Part shown: positions 63,640 through 64,000 of the stretch, piece after piece | Layout of the letters: each line of letters opens with the position of its first letter | Numbering within the stretch: the stretch's first letter is position 1 | Assembly (NCBI GenBank): GCA_002104905.1 | Contig: MCFE01000103.1 | Coordinates: 1 to 64,000 of the forward strand | DNA from: Basidiobolus meristosporus CBS 931.73 | Taxonomy: Eukaryota; Basidiobolomycota; Basidiobolomycetes; Basidiobolales; Basidiobolaceae | DNA length: 64,000 nt | Reading direction: 5' to 3' | Position numbers and translations under genes: made by a program | The notes under the pieces: model-generated | Told to the model about the DNA's origin: nothing | The model's input: only the letters and a program-made list of their open reading frames with translations | Database searches by the model: none

Positions 63640-64000
63640 AATGCATTGCTTCAATATCTAAGTTTGATCAAATTATAGTGAAATCAATTAGTTATATGTT
63701 TAGCCTATCAGTATATCTGTATTATGCATTCAATCAGTAGTATAACTCAGCAGATAAATCAGCAGGCCATATCACCCAGAAATGGATGCATTGAGAAAGA
63801 TCTAATTGGGTAATGATGATGCAATCAAATGAGTAATTACCATAACCTCTATTAGGAGATACAATTAGTCAGCAATTGATCAAGCAAACTCTATATCAGC
63901 AGCTGCTAGTGCCTCAATAGAGATCGGTACAAGTACTAGTGAATACAACACTAGTTAAACACCTTATACCTCTACAATCCATTTATCAAGACTTGCAACA
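63640..64000 (+). repeat. Additional diverged gypsy LTR abutting F
   Basis: Aligns with the gypsy LTR from its first 50 bp (agtttgatcaaattatagtgaaatcaattagttatatg) to the last base (gacttgcaaca) at the window end, but with many differences and a poorly matching first 20 bp. Two LTRs are therefore back to back with no spacer. Sequence beyond 64,000 is needed to see whether another internal region follows. Confidence 0.8.

Noticed and set aside
33000-64000. CRISPR array or prophage-like origin for the repeats
   Set aside because: No short regularly spaced repeats; all repeats are explained by LTR and DNA transposons of a eukaryotic nuclear genome.

Overview
The window is nuclear DNA of a fungus. 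Short GT-AG introns of about 50-75 bp interrupt most genes, and the gene set is fungal or opisthokont: cullin, transketolase, 14-3-3, a YEATS protein, CDC7, NOC3, TSR3, PIG-X and PIG-Y. The sterol isomerase is of the EBP type instead of the ERG2 type used by most Dikarya. Together with heavy CpG depletion confined to the repeats, this points tentatively to an early-diverging lineage (Zoopagomycota or Mucoromycota grade). The species cannot be named from the sequence.

The window has two compartments. Positions 1-31,331 form a dense gene island of 15 protein genes with normal CpG content. In order: an intronless alpha/beta hydrolase (-); two cullin-1 paralogs head to head (2,198-5,563 - and 6,207-9,449 +) whose C-terminal halves are almost identical, introns included; PIG-X (+); a Yaf9/GAS41 YEATS reader (+); the rRNA acp-transferase TSR3 (-); transketolase (-); 14-3-3 (+); a small secreted cysteine-rich protein (+); CDC7 kinase (-); mitochondrial seryl-tRNA synthetase (+); NOC3 (+); PIG-Y (+); an EBP-like sterol isomerase (-); a coiled-coil/Myb protein (-); and a membrane-anchored PPN2-like phosphatase (+). 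Most are housekeeping genes for ribosome biogenesis (TSR3, NOC3), GPI-anchor synthesis (PIG-X, PIG-Y), the cell cycle (cullin, CDC7) and chromatin (YEATS).

Positions 31,332-32,995 are a gene-free transition. From about 33.0 kb to the end the DNA is almost free of CpG and consists of decayed transposable elements nested in one another. These include a Ty3/gypsy gag-protease relic; a reverse-strand Ty1/copia relic; three copies (C, B, A) of one Ty1/copia family with TGTTGTAA...TTACAACA LTRs; two direct copies plus a fragment of a Tnp2 (CACTA-like) DNA transposon; a solo LTR inside copia A; and a Ty3/gypsy family arranged as internal-LTR-internal-LTR-LTR up to position 64,000. Target-site duplications are readable for three insertions. 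No retroelement frame is intact.

The most interesting signals are the homogenised inverted cullin pair, the sharp CpG cliff at 33 kb, the multi-layer nest with a paralogous empty site, a GC-AG intron in TSR3, the EBP-like isomerase with an altered active-site position, and a 1.2-kb unidentified insertion that keeps a local CpG cluster.
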